NCBI GenBank assembly: GCA_934358675.1
Contig: CAKRKX010000013.1
Span: 1 to 36,318, forward strand
From: an uncultured Agathobacter sp.
GTDB taxonomy: Bacteria; Bacillota; Clostridia; Lachnospirales; Lachnospiraceae
Length of the DNA stretch: 36,318 bases
Direction: 5' to 3'
Shown piece after piece: positions 36,221-36,318 of the stretch. Both the position numbers and the translations under genes were made by a program. Position 1 is the stretch's first letter. Each line of letters starts with the position of its first letter. The notes under the pieces were generated by a model. That model searched no databases. It had not been told where the DNA came from and saw only the letters and a list, made by a program, of their open reading frames with translations.

Positions 36221-36318
36221 GGATAATATAGGTGTAAAAATTGGCAGTGTGATTTTTGATGGGATGACGGAATTAAAAGGATTTCATAACCTAGTTGACT
36301 TTCAATCCTTACGACATC

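Noticed and set aside
36145..36318. A 57-codon open frame on the minus strand running off the window edge and ending inside the CIRCE site.
   Set aside because: No family resemblance, AT-rich sequence, and open frames of this length are expected by chance; a stop inside the operator is also implausible without other evidence.
36249..36318. A short plus-strand frame from a GTG near 36249 open to the window end.
   Set aside because: No RBS and too short to judge.

Overview
The window looks like chromosome from an anaerobic, low-to-mid-GC Firmicute of the Lachnospiraceae type (Roseburia/Agathobacter-like). The evidence is the gene families present: the priA-def-fmt-Zn-peptidase-rsmB order, LL-diaminopimelate aminotransferase, GSI glutamine synthetase with an ANTAR regulator, a perfect CIRCE site before clpB, a SigD-type flagellar promoter, and clostridial RBS use. 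No rRNA, tRNA, CRISPR array, transposase or prophage gene was seen. Almost all genes lie on the minus strand; only guaB and the CNNM/CorC-type gene run plus.

Layout. 1-5145: a tightly packed minus-strand housekeeping operon, priA-def-fmt-Zn peptidase-rsmB, with rsmB cut by the window edge. 5122-5930: a giant imperfect inverted repeat of about 800 bp that fills the gap between the cobA-hemD fusion and priA and reaches into the ends of both genes. 5897-7414: cobA-hemD. 7550-10373: trkA-trkH potassium uptake. 10450-13568: a two-component system with a large extracytoplasmic sensor. 13738-17047: PatB/MalY-type C-S lyase or aminotransferase, a gene of unknown function with a SigD-type promoter, and dapL. 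17200-19913: a nitrogen-flavoured operon, eukaryotic-type hisA-glnA-ANTAR regulator, behind a leader that carries an intrinsic terminator. 20221-23030: guaB and a CNNM/CorC-like membrane protein (plus strand).

23054-29041 is the most unusual region. It is a compact, overlapping ten-gene operon for a Tad-like pilus or secretion machine: a CpaF/TadA ATPase, one polypeptide that appears to merge TadB and TadC, four very small one-TM proteins that all begin MKEI-x-x-(E/Q)-Y-G like a Flp pilin without its leader, TadE-like anchored proteins, and a secreted protein with InlB-type repeats and a Pro/Asp-rich stalk. No prepilin peptidase, CpaB/RcpC or TadZ lies in the operon. One micro-pilin has an in-frame TAA followed by 36 open codons, suggesting a recently shortened gene.

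29315-36318: a soluble chemoreceptor, an aspartate-type aminotransferase, rarA, and clpB with a perfect CIRCE operator overlapping its promoter. Functions are assigned from motifs and family knowledge; promoters, terminators and leaders are read by eye and untested.
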